A stretch of 64,000 bases of DNA from Chaetoderma sp. LZ-2023a (Eukaryota > Mollusca > Caudofoveata > Chaetodermatida > Chaetodermatidae), in NCBI GenBank assembly GCA_034401795.1, contig CM067372.1, positions 15,044,426 through 15,108,425 on the forward strand, written 5' to 3'. Below the pieces are notes generated by a model. That model searched no databases. It worked only from the letters and a program-made list of their open reading frames with translations, and was not told the DNA's origin. Made by a program: the position numbers and the translations under genes. Below, piece after piece: positions 37,234-50,035 of this stretch; position 1 is the stretch's first letter, and every line of letters begins with the position of its first letter.

Positions 37234-39240
37234 CGTACGTACGTACGCTCGCACGCACATTTTACCGCCTGAAACAACTTCGTTAATTATAGTTGCTATA
37301 TGTGTGGGATTACAACGTTTACTGGATCGATTTATGAAAATATTCTTACATGTAGGAAAATTTGAAACATTTAAGCAAGACTGAGAATATCGGCAATCAC
37401 AAGTTGACACTTGTTTCGGTGGCATGGGTTATTATTTTATGTGTGACTGGATGTCAGACGTACCCGAGATGATATCATTTTCACATCGTCTCGATATCTT
37501 CATACATCTGTAATTAGGCAATCATTTCTACACCTGATTGTCAATGGGCATAATCTGATACTTGCTTGTTTTAATGATGATTCCCAGCATTTGCTCTCCA
37601 ATTCATTATCAATACGAGGCTGCACTGGTGATACAGTTTAATAATAAATCTCTGAGTTAAATATCGCTCATTGGTGGCACGTGTCTGTAATAAATGACGC
37701 AGTCTGAGTAATGGCTACAATAATTAAAAGCAATCTCGTCTGTTTAAGGGGTGTGGATGCTAGGGCGGTGTGGGGAATGAATTTTAGAAGTGGCCGGTCG
37801 TAACAAAATCGTTATTCTAAGAAGGAAGCAGACCAATGAAACCTTGCGATGCAGATATGAGGGGAAGAATAGAGCATGGTACAGGCGTGGTGGCTGTAGC
37901 TAGCGCTGCTGTAATGTGGTACAAGGTGGTCACAAGACCGCTTGTCTTAGTAAACCACTGCGATTTAGCCCAAACTCTTATTTACTGTGGTATATATGGG
38001 CAGTATTACGCGACCACTTGTCTTTAGTCGCCACACTTTGAAGTTCCATATACTGTCCGGTAAAGATCGTTTGACTGATTCACGTTGAGGTAAAGCTGTG
38101 TTATTCAGGTGCACCATTTTTTTGCTTGTGTGTTTTCGTATTGTTCCGTCCATTTCCTCATTAAATTCATCTGCGTAAGATAAAGGCAGACTCACAATCT
38201 CCAAAATTGCATTCATTTACCCATATTAGATGCTATTTGCGCCTACTATAAGTCTGCCTGTTGATTTGCCAGTCAGTCTGTCAAATATTCACCCGCGTTG
38301 ATAATATAATCTTAAGCACGACACTAATACATAACTACATTCGCTGCAATCAGTTGTCTACATTCCCTGTAATCTGTTGTTAATGGTTCGAAAAAACCCG
38401 CAATGTTATGTAATATATCATATGAGATATAAAGGCTTATATTTAAATAACAAGCTTGCCACTCTTGTATCGCAATAGCAATTAAAGGCAATTTACAATC
38501 GATTATTCAAATTGTTATATAACAGAAGTATTATTTACAATTGGGAAATTCCAGCCAGTGTCATTCAGCATGATCAATTTTTCAAATATCCGTGTGTGTT
38601 CAGGACAGCGAAAGCATATAATTAACACGTGACAGACAAATAGAGGTCACGGGGTTAACTCGCTGCAGTTTCGTTATCATTTTCTTTAGAAATCATTTAT
38701 TATGTGACAAAGAAACTCTGACAGAGGTTACACATTTGAAGTTATAACTTATTGGCTTTCTTTGTGCGTTATGCGGCTGTCAGCGTGCAGCAGATGAATG
38801 CCTACACTGAGGGTATGCCTGATTAATCACAAGACATGTTGTCCTTGATTCTCTTACCAACGAAGAATACACCATCAACACAACAAGGCGAATGGTTATT
38901 CTAGGCAAATATTCCACATAAATAGCGCTGTGAGGAATGAATTAGAAAAGACGGTTTACCAGAAGTTGATGTCTAATCAATTAGATCTACCCGCTAACAT
39001 TCCAGCGAAAGGCACGCCATGTTTCAAATCTCAGAATATCGCTCGTTTTACGGAAATTTATACAGGCAATTAAGCGAGTCTGCTTTAAACAAGAGCTGAG
39101 TGTGTCAATATTGCGAGCGAACTGGGGTGAGAGATGCTGACAAGTGTTGCGAGGGCCACGTCAAATCAGCTTTCTTCGGAAAAGGCGCCGTGAGTAAAGC
39201 TAGAACAGTCAATCGACCACAATATCAGCGAGTCAGTCAA
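35290..39240 (+). repeat. Modular repeat, copy 6, most complete (F to N)
   Basis: F is at 35390-35650, G at 35680-36010, H at 36250-36420 and I at 36480-36600. I is duplicated at 36700-36950, with 'aaatagaaaggacttacgt' itself doubled. J is at 36980-37080, K at 37130-37330 (interrupted by a CGCA array), L at 37620-37740, M at 37830-38030 and N at 38900-39240. Order and strand match the other copies. A 63-codon frame in M (37836-38027) is also open at 42192-42383, but most base changes between the two alter the protein, so I do not call it a gene. Confidence 0.75.
37165..37255. repeat. (CGCA)n tetranucleotide array
   Basis: CGCA repeats ending in CGTA and CTCG variants. The open frames read Arg-Thr-His-Ala and are period artefacts. 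Confidence 0.95.
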
Positions 39241-39280
39241 TAAGTTGCTCATTCTCTTTCCACCAACCCCTCCCCGTATC

Positions 39281-39284
39281 TCTC

Positions 39285-39337
<53 letters not shown>

Positions 39338-39446
39338 ATCGCTTGCACGCCCAGACGTCCAAGCGCCCAAATACCCACCCACCCACCCACCCACCCACCC
39401 ACCCACCCACCCACCACCCACCCACCCACCCACCCACCCACCCACT
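39281..39446. repeat. (TC)n then (ACCC)n arrays
   Basis: A CT run (39281-39332) is followed after about 40 bp by ACCC repeats (39373-39446). Both strands of the second give G- or C-rich low-complexity frames without biological meaning. Confidence 0.95.
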
Positions 39447-39579
39447 CGTTCGCCCTCATCCTCTCATATCTCCGTTTTGTTTCCCTTGCTATGATTTATG
39501 CGCAGATACTCCATATAATAACTGTTTATAAGACGATGTTAGATTAGTAGTTGCTATGTGTATGTTTGCTTCTTCGAAA

Positions 39580-41320
39580 CATCACCTCTTTATAATATTT
39601 ACAATTTTGACACATGCTACAATGCTATGATTGTATTAGTAACCGATCCATCCATTCCTTTCTTTATTGAACCCGTCTGAAGGTTTTATGAAATCTCGTC
39701 AGTGATATAACCAATGATGCATCGTTTAATGTGCAGGATTTATCTGCCTGCCTCTGGATGCTTTTACTCAATGCCAATTTCCCTTGAACAAAGATCCGGC
39801 AAATCGAATGTAAGGTTTACCAACAACTTAGTGTAATGGACAGCTTGTTTGCTCTTGTTAGATTGCTAAATGACACATAGCTTCCACGACCGAATATCAC
39901 GCCCAAACTGGCCGCTCTCTTCTCTCATGAATATTCCCATCCATGATGATACATGGATTCCCAGCGACTAATGAATACAATCTGTTTGTCTTGTAGCGCT
40001 GGCTGATGTATGATAGTAGCCTAGTCTTCTTTGTGAACAATATTGCATCCAGTGTTAGAAGATGAGATGTCTAATTCTTCTTCGATATTTACCTAACGCG
40101 GCAATGTGTCACTGATAGTATCTATGTGTTCTTCATGAGGAATACCTTTCAAATGTTAGACGATGCTGGGAGGTATAATCTTTCATCAATGTTTACCTAA
40201 TGCGGCCATGGGTCGCTGATAACCAGCATCCATCTTCCATCCAGATGCTTGCCTTAATATTTTCCAGATTTGATGTACAGAGGATTATTGGATTGATGAT
40301 GCAAGACGGTTCCAGTTTTTGCTAAGCTCTGCCCACCTCTAGCTAAGCTCCAGCCACATCTCGCTCGTGTTGGGATCGATCGATCCCTGAACTTCCTGAC
40401 CATAAATTTCCAGAAAACGTTATCGAGAAGCTATTAAATATTTTGAAACTTATTTGACTGGTTGCTGTTGCTGCCTATGGCAGCAACAGCGCCCATTGAA
40501 ATTAGTTTAAAAATATTCAACAGAATCTTTATTAAATAGTAAAGACATCCAATTCGTACAAGAACGCATAGTCCGTTTTCAGTTATGTGTTCGTGACGTA
40601 CTTGTTTACGTCATCCATGACGTCATTATATATCATTGACTATGACGTTATTCTAAACGCCACGTAGGTAATTATGACGTCATATGATGGATGGATAGAG
40701 TCGAAAGTTCCATTGTGATTCTGAGTAAGAGACTGATTCATAACCAGCATCTCTTGTCAAACAAGGATACCCCTCAAGATATTTTGCCCATCGCTGTTCC
40801 TGAAGAAATATTAGAATAGATAAATCAGAAGACTATAAACATATCTAGAACCAATTACGATAGCCCCCTCATTGCGGGATATTTCTTTGAGAAAATATTT
40901 TGCTGAGATATGATATGAGATACCGGGTTGATGTCAATCTGAGCTTATGTTCTACGGGAAGTTGTGAATACATCACGCTGAAAAATAGACGAATAGGACA
41001 TGACCCTATCCATCATCTGGCATACATATCTCAATGGCACAAACCATTCCTGTTTTTGTCAGATATTAAGCCTGATGTGATAAATCTTCTCAGATTTCTG
41101 TTCAGTAATTGTAATATGTGTCTTATATTGGGGTTTCTTAGACGTCAATGGAAATCATCAAACTGTTGGACTTCAAACAACTGTTGCAAAAAACCTGTCT
41201 ACAGTTCACTGGAATATACCAAGGTGGATAAGCCATTGCTAAAGCCAGACAAAATACGACTCGATGCGGTGACAAAGTTCTTTGTAAATTTGCTTGGTCT
41301 ATTTCAGCAGTGATTGCCAT
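39580..41320 (+). repeat. Modular repeat, copy 7 (B to E, then I)
   Basis: B is at 39590-39790, C at 39800-40070, D at 40080-40280, an unnamed module at 40370-40560 (also at 5830-6000 and 49200-49330), E at 40720-41100 and I at 41290-41350. C and D are very close to 1380-1800. A CRE-like cluster is inside (separate entry). A 137-codon frame at 40900-41313 spans E and has no motif or conservation between copies. Confidence 0.75.
40594..40682. promoter_or_regulatory. Cluster of TGACGTCA (CRE/ATF-like) palindromes
   Basis: Two perfect TGACGTCA sites (40618-40625, 40675-40682) lie with near-matches TGACGTAC (40594), TTACGTCA (40606) and TGACGTTA (40653) in under 100 bp. Single TGACGTCA copies also occur at 3825 and 11909. 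This is a consensus match only. No gene is nearby, so function is unproven. Confidence 0.35.
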
Positions 41321-41479
41321 GCATGGATCTACCGTATTGATTCTGCTAAATCATAGACATTTATATTCGAGAGTGATGCATCTTTTAATGGTAATATTTA
41401 TTCAGAAATTAGTTGTGGGTTGTTGCTACCTCGGCAACCAGGAGTAGAAACAATCTGACAAATAATATAGCAACGCAAC

Positions 41480-43540
41480 AATGGGAATATGGGAATATTC
41501 TTACATACAGGAAAATATGAAACTTTTAAGCAAGATTCTAAGATTCCAGTATTCACAACTTATCACTTGTATGGGTGTCATAGGCTATTATTTAATATGT
41601 GAGTGGGTGCAACAATGATATCAGTTTCACATCATCTCAATATCTTCAGAAATCTGTAATTAGACAATGAGTTCTACATCTGATCTGAGGTGGAGTGAAC
41701 ACTCATCAATGGGCATAACCTATCACGTGTTTGCTTTAATTCATTTTCAATACGATTCAGCACTGCTTGGAAGGTTTAATAATAAATCTCTGAGGGTAAA
41801 TGTCGCTCAGTGGTGGCAAGTGTCTGTAATAACTGACTTATCTGATATTGCATTATCCTAGTGGTTGTGCTTCAATTTGTTGGCGGATGATGTGGTGCCG
41901 TAGATCGGCAAGCCACGAAGGAACGCGCGATCAAAGATTAACAAAACAGGGTTCCAATTTGTCAATGCATCCAGCATGCGGCAAAGCTCACCACAACTAT
42001 GTGTTTATTACGACACAGCGACCAATCCAGCGAGAGGCATTAAATGAACCGTTATCATCTCCGTCATACGTGGATTTTAGTCTGAATAATGGCTATAATA
42101 ATTAAAGAAATCTCGCCACTTTAGGGGTGGGAGACAATTTTAGAAGTGGCCGCTGGTAACTAAATCATTATTTTATGAAGGAAGTAGACCAATGAAGCTT
42201 TGCGATGTAAATATTAGGGGAAGAATAGAGCATGGTACACGCGTGATGTCTGTAACTAGCACTGCTATAATATGGTACAAGGTGGTCACAAGACCGATTG
42301 TGTTAATGAACCACCGAGATGTATCCCAAACACTTATTTACTATGGCATATATGAGCAGTATTACCCGACCCCTTGTCTTTAGTCAGCACGCTTCGAAGT
42401 TCCATATGCTGTCCAGTATTGAACGTTTAACCGTTTGACTTTGAAAGGCTGTGTTTATTTTCTCCCTTGTGTGTTTTCGTATTGTTTCGTCCATCTTCTC
42501 ATTAAATTCTTCTGCGTTAGATAAAGGCAGACAGGTTATCTCCAAAATTGAATTCATTTATCCATATTAGCCGCTATGTGCATCTACTGTAAGTCTGCCT
42601 GGTAGTGTGTCAGTCAGTCCGTTGGTCTGGCAAATAGTCGTAACCGCTGATAGTATAATCTTAGGCATGATACTCATACATAACTATGTTCGCTGTAATT
42701 TGTTGTTCATGAAGAATGCAATATTATGTGTTATATCATATTAAATATAAAGGCGCATATTTAAACAACAAGCTTGCCAGAAATTAAAGGCAATTTACAG
42801 TATTGTATATAACAGAAGTATTATTTAAAATTGGAGAATCTTATTCAGTGTCATTCAGCGTGAACAATTGTTCAAATATCCGTGTGTGTTCAGGACAGCG
42901 AAAGCATATAATTAACACGTGACAGACACATAGAGGTCACGGGGTTAACTTGCTGCAGTTTCATTATCACTTTCTTTACAAATCATTTATTATGTAACAA
43001 AGAAACTCTGACAGAGGTTACACATTTGAAGTTATAACTTATTGGCTTTCATTGTGCGTTATGCGGCTGTCAGTGTGCAACAGATGAAGGAACACACTTA
43101 GCGTATGGCTGGTTAATCACGTGACGTGTTGTCCTTCATTCTCCATCCAACGAAGAATAAACCATTGGCACAACAAGGCGAATGGTTATTCTAGGCAAAT
43201 ATTCCACATAAATACCCGTCTAAGGAATGAATTGGAAAAGACGGTTTACCAGAAGATGACGTCTAATCAATTAGATCCACCCGCTAGCATTCTGGGGAAA
43301 GGCACGCCATGGTTCAAAGCTCAGCGATGTTTCAAAGCTCACAATTTCGCTCGTTACAGAAATGAATTACAGGCAATTAAGCGAGTTTGCTTGAAACAAT
43401 TGCTGGGTGTCAATATTGCGAACAAATTGGAGTGAGAGATGCTGACAGGTGTAGCGTGGCCACCTCAAATCAGCTTTCCTCGGAAAAAGCAATGTGAGTA
43501 AAGCTAGAACACTGAATCGACCACAATATCAGCGAGTCAG
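41480..43540 (+). repeat. Modular repeat, copy 8 (K/L, M, N)
   Basis: About 41480-41660 matches 37330-37510 ('tattcttacat', 'ggaaaat.tgaaac'). L is at 41770-41900 with its tail to 42110, M at 42170-42390, and 42640-43110 matches 38290-38830 closely ('aattaacacgtgacagaca' in both). N is at 43190-43540. Together with copy 6 this is one of the best-preserved pairs. Confidence 0.75.
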
Positions 43541-43544
43541 TCAA

Positions 43545-43866
43545 TAAGTTGCTCTCTCTCTCTCTCTCTCTCGCTCTCTCTCTCTCTCTCGCTCGCTCGC
43601 TCTCTCTCTCTCTTTCTCCCGCGCTCTCTCTCTCTCTCGCGCGCTCTCCCTCTCTCTCTCTCTCTCTCTCGCTCTCTCCGTCCATCCGTCCGTCCGTCCG
43701 TCCGTCCGTCCGTCCAACCGGCTGCACGCCCACCCACTCGCCCGCCCGCCCACCTGCCAGTCCACCCGCCAGCCACCCGCCAGCGCGCCCGCCCGCCCGC
43801 CCACTCGCCCCTCCCTCCCTCTCTCCGTCCGTCCGTCCGTCCGTCCGTCCGTCCGACCGACCGTCT
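43545..43866. repeat. (TC)n and (GTCC)n low-complexity block
   Basis: A CT run with CG interruptions (43545-43680) is followed by GTCC repeats (43678-43716 and 43822-43866) flanking C-rich 'cgcccgcc' sequence. The long frames on both strands are low-complexity artefacts. Confidence 0.95.
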
Positions 43867-44055
43867 TTACATTAAGAAAAACCGCATTGGCACAGGAATT
43901 TAATTTAAAATTTCTTTACCTAAATTTGTCCTATCGATACCAAGTTTAGAATTACTTAGAGTGATCCCCCCTTGAGATTAGTTGGGGTAAAGTGAATTAA
44001 TCAGTATGTCGCTTTAACAGGTAAAGGCTGGGATTGATCCTACATTATAGAGAGA

Positions 44056-44088
44056 TCACACACGCGAATGCACGCACGCACGCACACA

Positions 44089-44164
<76 letters not shown>

Positions 44165-44345
44165 TCTGAACGAATGCACGCAATAATACATGCACACAGT
44201 AATACATGCACGAATGCACGCAATAATGCATGCATGAACGCATGCACGAACATACGCACGAATGCATGCACGTACACACCCACGCACCAATGTACTCACG
44301 AATTAATGCACCCACACCCACATACACACACGCACACATACACCC
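44056..44345. repeat. (GCAC)n array and diverged flank
   Basis: A nearly pure GCAC/CGCA run (44064-44165) is followed by diverged 'gcacgaatgcatgc'-type repeats to about 44345. Confidence 0.95.
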
Positions 44346-44599
44346 ATTCGTGCATTAAAGCGATTTCGTTGACGTATTTTGCTAATCCCGTGGTCATTCC
44401 CTGGGTATGTAGATACGAATATTTATTGAATGAGGAAGTGTCGTTATATAGATACTTGAATGAACACGCTGCACGCTTACAGGAAATGAGTATACGACAA
44501 ATCACAAACCTGAAGATTAGAATGTTGCAAAGACGCTGCCGAAAAGACAGCAACCGTAAATCAATTACCATGAACACGATATTTCGTTATGCAATACTT

Positions 44600-46150
44600 G
44601 TAGAAACCCGTTGCTCCATGTGTAGATGACAGTTGATATGAAACAGGGACCAGTATTGCCGTGAGGTTCTCCTATTATTCCATGGGAGATGAGGCGACAT
44701 TTAGACGACGGTTACGAATTATGACATGTCTCTCATCTCCCCCCTTAGCGCTATATTTCATTTATGTTGCACATGAGTGGGTCCGCCTCCCTTTTTATGC
44801 CAGGCCATCGCGTGATGTATAGCAGATAGTTACACAGAGCGACGGAATTTCTAGAATTATAGCACGCATGGATGGACAATATGGCCGAGCATTCGCACAA
44901 TGACACGACACAGGGGTGCAAATTGCAACATATCGTTGTTATAAGTATGCATCTTCTCCATAAAGAACCCGGATGCACTGTCTTTTATTATAGCATGCTT
45001 ATTATCAGCGTAATAACCGACACGCGAAATGGAGAAACGCTTTGATAAACATCATAATTCTGGGAATTGTTTTCCTTCAATTGACATGAGTGTCTTATTT
45101 ATTCCCTTTTTATCTCTGCGACAACGCTTTATTGAGAGTTCATATTATATTGTTCTTAACGCTAATGCCAGAAGATATTTCTGTAATAAGGTCACGCCGC
45201 CCTGCTTCATTGAGATTATTATGTTCCCCGGATTATACCAGTTACCAAAATAACTATGCAATAAGATTCCAAGGAACATAGACATAATAGGAACATGCCT
45301 ATCTTCCAACGACTGTAAGAACATATGGGTACCGATTTCTTCCTCTTGTTTCGCAAAGACCCATTATATAGCTCTGCCTATAGCTCTAGGCAGGTGTTCT
45401 TAAATATGTGTACATTTCCGGTCATTACATTCCAGCTTTTGAGACAAATGTGGTAAATATTGTTGATAATCTTGTGATAGTGCACCTTACAATTGGCTAA
45501 TATATGACAGTATTAGCTCTCCTGGAACACATGCGAAATGTGGAATTAAGACTGTGAACATCCGGGACCCACAAAGTGTGTGATTAAGATGCAACCCTTA
45601 AGAACTTAGCTTCACATTGTTTCCTTCTCACCGGAAATCTGTTAGTGGACAATGATTACTACAACTCATCCAAGGTGGAGCTAACGCTCCAGGATAGAAT
45701 TTAATAACTGTTTGTATTAGTGATAATTTCCTGCGTTTACTCGCTAATTCAATACCAATATGATGTTGATATGATGAGAAAGTTTGGTAATAGACATGTA
45801 TACAGATATCACAGATTTCGCTCTTTGCTTGCACGTGTCTGTAATAAATGATGTATCTGATATAATGATATTGCATGATGTTTAGTTAGTGCACTAAAAT
45901 TTGTTCTTGGGTGATGTGGCGGGTTTGCAGTGCCCGAGATCGGCAAGCCAAATGGAACATCTGTTCAAACGTGACCTGCGCAGGACGCCTATTTGTCACC
46001 ACCATCAAGCACGCAACAATCCCATCACGAAAATGCATATGTTACAAAACAGCCGTGGCACCGGCGAGGGACATTAAATCAACTGTCAATATTCGCGGAA
46101 TACTTATATTTTGTCTGGGCAACGGTTGTAATAGTTAAAGAAATCTAATC
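44600..46150 (+). repeat. Modular repeat, copy 9 (A, K-like, L)
   Basis: A is at 44620-44910 with its tail to 45050, a K-like segment at 45470-45590 (matches 3190-3310), and L at 45770-45920 with its tail to 46145 ('taatagttaaagaaatctaa', cf. 42093-42115). It is non-coding. Confidence 0.7.
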
Positions 46151-46179
46151 TGATTGGGGTGTGAATGTGAGATAGACTA

Positions 46180-46850
46180 TACGGTGGGGTGGGGTGGGGA
46201 TGGGTGGGTGGGTGGGTGGGTGGGTAGGTGGTGATGATTAATGAGGATGGGGGTGTAATTATACATATATTGTCATGCAGGTATCAGTGCTAGTACATCC
46301 ATATCAAAACAAAGTGTACAGGCTTCTTCATAACGATGGAAAAACAGCAGCATCAACCCGAGTGTTGTTGTTTGTTGATAGCTGTTCATCTTGAATAGAG
46401 GAATGATTAATGAAAAATGTTTCATGGCGATGAGAAACAATACATGTCAATCAGATCGACGAATTATTTCATGTCGATACTCAGTTTCCGGGTCCTGCGT
46501 CGGCGCACATTCCCTATGCTACGATCATAGATTATTGCTACAACGAATGTCAGGGTATTTTTAAGTCTCATCCAGACGCTGTATACTACTGGTGCACGAA
46601 CAATGAAATCCCGCATAGTAACTATGCTGGTATATTTTCTTAATCGACTGATCATTGTTGACACACATGCATTTAATATGGAAAGATGGTAATATAGATG
46701 GAACTCATGCCTGAATAAACGCGCTGCAATTAGTGCCCGCAAGAAAATGGGTATATAAGTCACAAACACGAGTGTGGGTCCATGATGTTGCAATGCTACT
46801 GCCAGAATGACATAGAAGACCCATTAATTACCATGAATACGGCTGATCAC
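46180..46850. other. (GGGT)n run and unassigned stretch
   Basis: G-rich 'ggtggggtgggg' and GGGT repeats lie at 46182-46232. Beyond that I see nothing recognisable; the 109-codon minus-strand frame at 46464-46793 has no motif. Confidence 0.5.
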
Positions 46851-46859
46851 GTTTCTTTA

Positions 46860-48628
46860 AGCAAGAAGAATACAACTGTTTTGCTCTTATATTGCATTAG
46901 GCTAATAATCAGACTTGCTGAAAAAACAATTCATGCATGTGTTGATGACAGGTGATATGGAACAGGGGCCAGTATTAGTGCGAAGTTTTCCTGTCATTCA
47001 TGTAAGACGAGGCGACATACAGACGACGGGTGTGCATTAAGCCAGGCCTGTCATCTCTTCGCTTACTGCTACATTACATTCTGTGTTTCACATAAATAGC
47101 TGACATCCTGCTTTATGTCAGCCCGGTGCGTGATCTATAGCAGATAGGCGCACTGGGCGACAGCATGTCTAACATTGCACCACGCATGGCTAGGCAATAT
47201 GGCCATAGAGCTGCTATTCATTGACACGCAGGATAAAGGTATGCAAAATGCAGCATATCGTTTGCACACCCATCTTCGCTGCAAGGAACCAGGATTTTCT
47301 CTCCTTTATTGCAGCAAAATCATCATCAGCGTATGACATGAAGAGGAAATGCGCTGATAAAAGCCACACAGCAAGCTTCAACTGCCGCAATGATTTATTG
47401 ATGGTATATTAAATTTTGATTTAATTTACTTCCATTCGACTGCATCTGACATTTGGCTTTACTCGTCATACTAAACTAAAGATAGCCTTTTGCACTTTTT
47501 TAAAACTTTAAATTTGTCCATACCTAATCTCAGAAAACGTTTTTTAATTATAGTAGTTGTTCACTATCGGCCTGGCGCGATAGAATAATGTCACATGATG
47601 GTGGTAGGAACAGATCCATTTTAGCTTTGTTGTGTAAAACCGAAGGTTGTATCAAAGCACGCCAACGGTATAATCACGCTGCCAATGGTTAATAGTCTAA
47701 TGTACAGGAATAATGTGCACACTGACACATGTTTTAATCGAATACAAATAAATCTCCTCGAAGATAGATCCCACAAATTCAATGTAAGATTTACCGAAAA
47801 TTAGAATAATAACCAGCTTGTTTGTTCTTATCAGATTGCTAAATTTCACAAAGCTTCCGAGGCCGAATATCATGTCCGAACCACACTCTTCTCTCGTGCA
47901 AATCTTAATTCATGAACAGACACTTATTCTCATTGGCCAATGAATGCAATCTGTTTGACTATCTTGCTGATGTACGATATGTCCCAGTGTTGCTAATGAA
48001 GAATATAACATACAATGTTAGATGATGCTAAGCGGTCTAATTCGTCATTAATATCTACCTAATGTGACAATAAGTTGCTGATACAACCCTCCAGCTTCCC
48101 GCTTCTGTCTAGATGCTTGCCTTAATATGTTCCTGGTTTGATGTAGAGAGATTTAATGGCGTGTTCCGACCGATAATATGTATCGTCTGCAAGAACGTAC
48201 TGCGAATCGGAGTCCAAGACTGTATTCCCTTGTCATGCAAAAGTAACACTCTGGATATTTATATCTTCGTAACTACCTAATACGTCTTAGAATAGAAAGG
48301 ACACAACACAATAAACATATCATAAACAAATAGAATCTCCTCGTTTTTTGGAAATTGTTCTGATAAAATATAGCACTCTGAAATCAGATTTGCTAAAGTA
48401 GATCTGAGCCTATGTTCTGCGGAATGTTATGAATACGTCACGCTGCACGATAGGAGAATGGAAACGGAACCTATCCATCATCTGTCATACAATAAAATAA
48501 ATGGCCTTTTTGTTATAAGACTCTCTGAGATGCTAGATATCCTGTTAGTGTCTATCTGAGCCCATGTTTTGTGGCAAGTTGTGAATACATCACGCTGAAC
48601 GATAGGTGAATAGAACAGGACCCTATCC
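46860..48628 (+). repeat. Modular repeat, copy 10 (A to E, E duplicated)
   Basis: A is at 46900-47220 with its tail to 47390, B at 47640-47760, C at 47770-48040, D at 48060-48170 and E at 48220-48490. The end of E is duplicated at 48520-48628 ('gaatacgtcacgctgca' and 'gaatacatcacgctgaa'). E is then cut by an insertion and resumes at 49619. Confidence 0.75.
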
Positions 48629-48708
<80 letters not shown>

Positions 48709-49034
48709 CATCTGTTCTTCTTCGTTTCATTGCCACATCTGCCTTCGAGACAAAGTTTTGGTCATCTGAAGAGACGAAAACGCTTTGGGATTCACAATGG
48801 TCTTAGACACGTGCCAGGCTTTCCTTTGGGACAATTATAATACGATAATTAAGGGCTAGGATGAAAAAAAAAATGACTTACTATTACAATCGCTACTACT
48901 GCTACTGCTACTACTGCTACTACTGCTACTACTGCTACTGCTGCTACTACCACCGCTGCCGGCACCGCTGCCGCCGCCGCCAAACGCCGCCGCCGCTGTT
49001 GCTGCTGCTACTACTACCACTGCTACTACTACTG

Positions 49035-49071
<37 letters not shown>

Positions 49072-49589
49072 CACTACTACTACTACTACCGAATCATAGA
49101 ATTATGAATATTACACACATGTAATTATTACTGTACTGCAAATACTCTACCACCACAGTCGTTATGTACATTTATATAAAGTGAACTTGAACATGTATGA
49201 TTTAATAAATATTCTGTTTAATATTTTGGGGCTAATATGGCTGGAGGCAGATGCTGCCTTAGGTAGCTACAGTGTCCGGTCAAATTAGTTTCCCAAAATA
49301 TTTTTAACAGCTTACCTGTTACCTTGAAGACTCGCAACTAGTATAAGTCTGCCTGTCTACCTCCCTTCATGTTTGCCTGCCTGCCTGCCTTACTGTATGT
49401 CTGCCTGCCCGCCCGCCTGCGTGTCTCAGCGAGCGCGTGCATGCGTGCGTGTAAGTGCAATTATTGTACACATGTCTATTTGTACATACCTGGCGTGTAT
49501 ATAATTATATATTATTGTACATAGTGTATATATGTTTTGAGGGCCTCGGGAACATCAGGCCACTGACGATGTACCCTCTTGAAATAAAG

Positions 49590-49618
<29 letters not shown>
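48629..49618. mobile_element. Composite insertion interrupting module E
   Basis: Module E breaks after 'accctatcc' and continues at 49619 with 'tatccattatctgtcat'. TATCC is on both sides (48624-48628 and 49619-49623) and may be a target duplication. The insert opens with a (TTA)n-(TAA)n palindrome (48629-48708) and contains a CTA/CTG/CCG triplet region (48885-49095) and a modular-repeat piece (about 49200-49330). It ends in a retroposon-like tail: 'gaaataaagattatt' then (ATT)n (49580-49618). The pieces probably arrived in more than one event. Confidence 0.5.
48885..49095. repeat. CTA/CTG/CCG trinucleotide array
   Basis: Triplet repeats in which CTA, CTG, CCG and CCA alternate. Frames read as runs of Tyr/Cys, Leu, Ser or Val and are artefacts. 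Confidence 0.9.
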
Positions 49619-49621
<3 letters not shown>

Positions 49622-50035
49622 CCATTATCTGTCATGCATATGTCAATGGCATACACCTTTCCTGTTTTGGTCAGATATAAGGGCTGGTGTAATGTGTTTA
49701 ATCAGTTTGATCTTCGACAATTGCAATCTGTTATGGATATAGGGATTTCTTTGCGCAGCAGTACTGTAAATAAAATTAATGTAAATGTCACTGTTTGTGA
49801 TAAGAATTCCCGGGAAAACAGTATTTCATGGTGTCTTCGTTTGGAAAGCAATCTGCCTCTCAGTAATTTCCTCAGGATTTTAAACCTAAATTAGAATTGA
49901 TGCATGTTGATATATTTTGTCATGTGTTATTCCTAATTGGTGTTTGGTTTTGTATTTGAGTGTAATTAGTGATTGGTTTGAAGAAATTTGATCAAGTATT
50001 GCAGTTAGAATAGATTGTATCACTGATCTGGTGGC
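49619..50035 (+). repeat. Module E remainder and short unassigned tail
   Basis: 49619-49745 continues E ('ctgtttttggtcagatat' type, 'cagtttgatcttcgacaa'; cf. 2200-2230). From 49745 to 50035 I recognise nothing. Confidence 0.6.

Noticed and set aside
37836-42383. A 63-codon ORF present in two copies (37836-38027 and 42192-42383)
   Set aside because: Most differences between the copies change the amino acid, and the third copy near 15430 is not open, so it is shared repeat sequence without coding constraint.
43470-44299. Several long Arg/Glu-, Ser/Leu- or Cys/Val-rich ORFs
   Set aside because: All fall in TC, GTCC or GCAC microsatellites.
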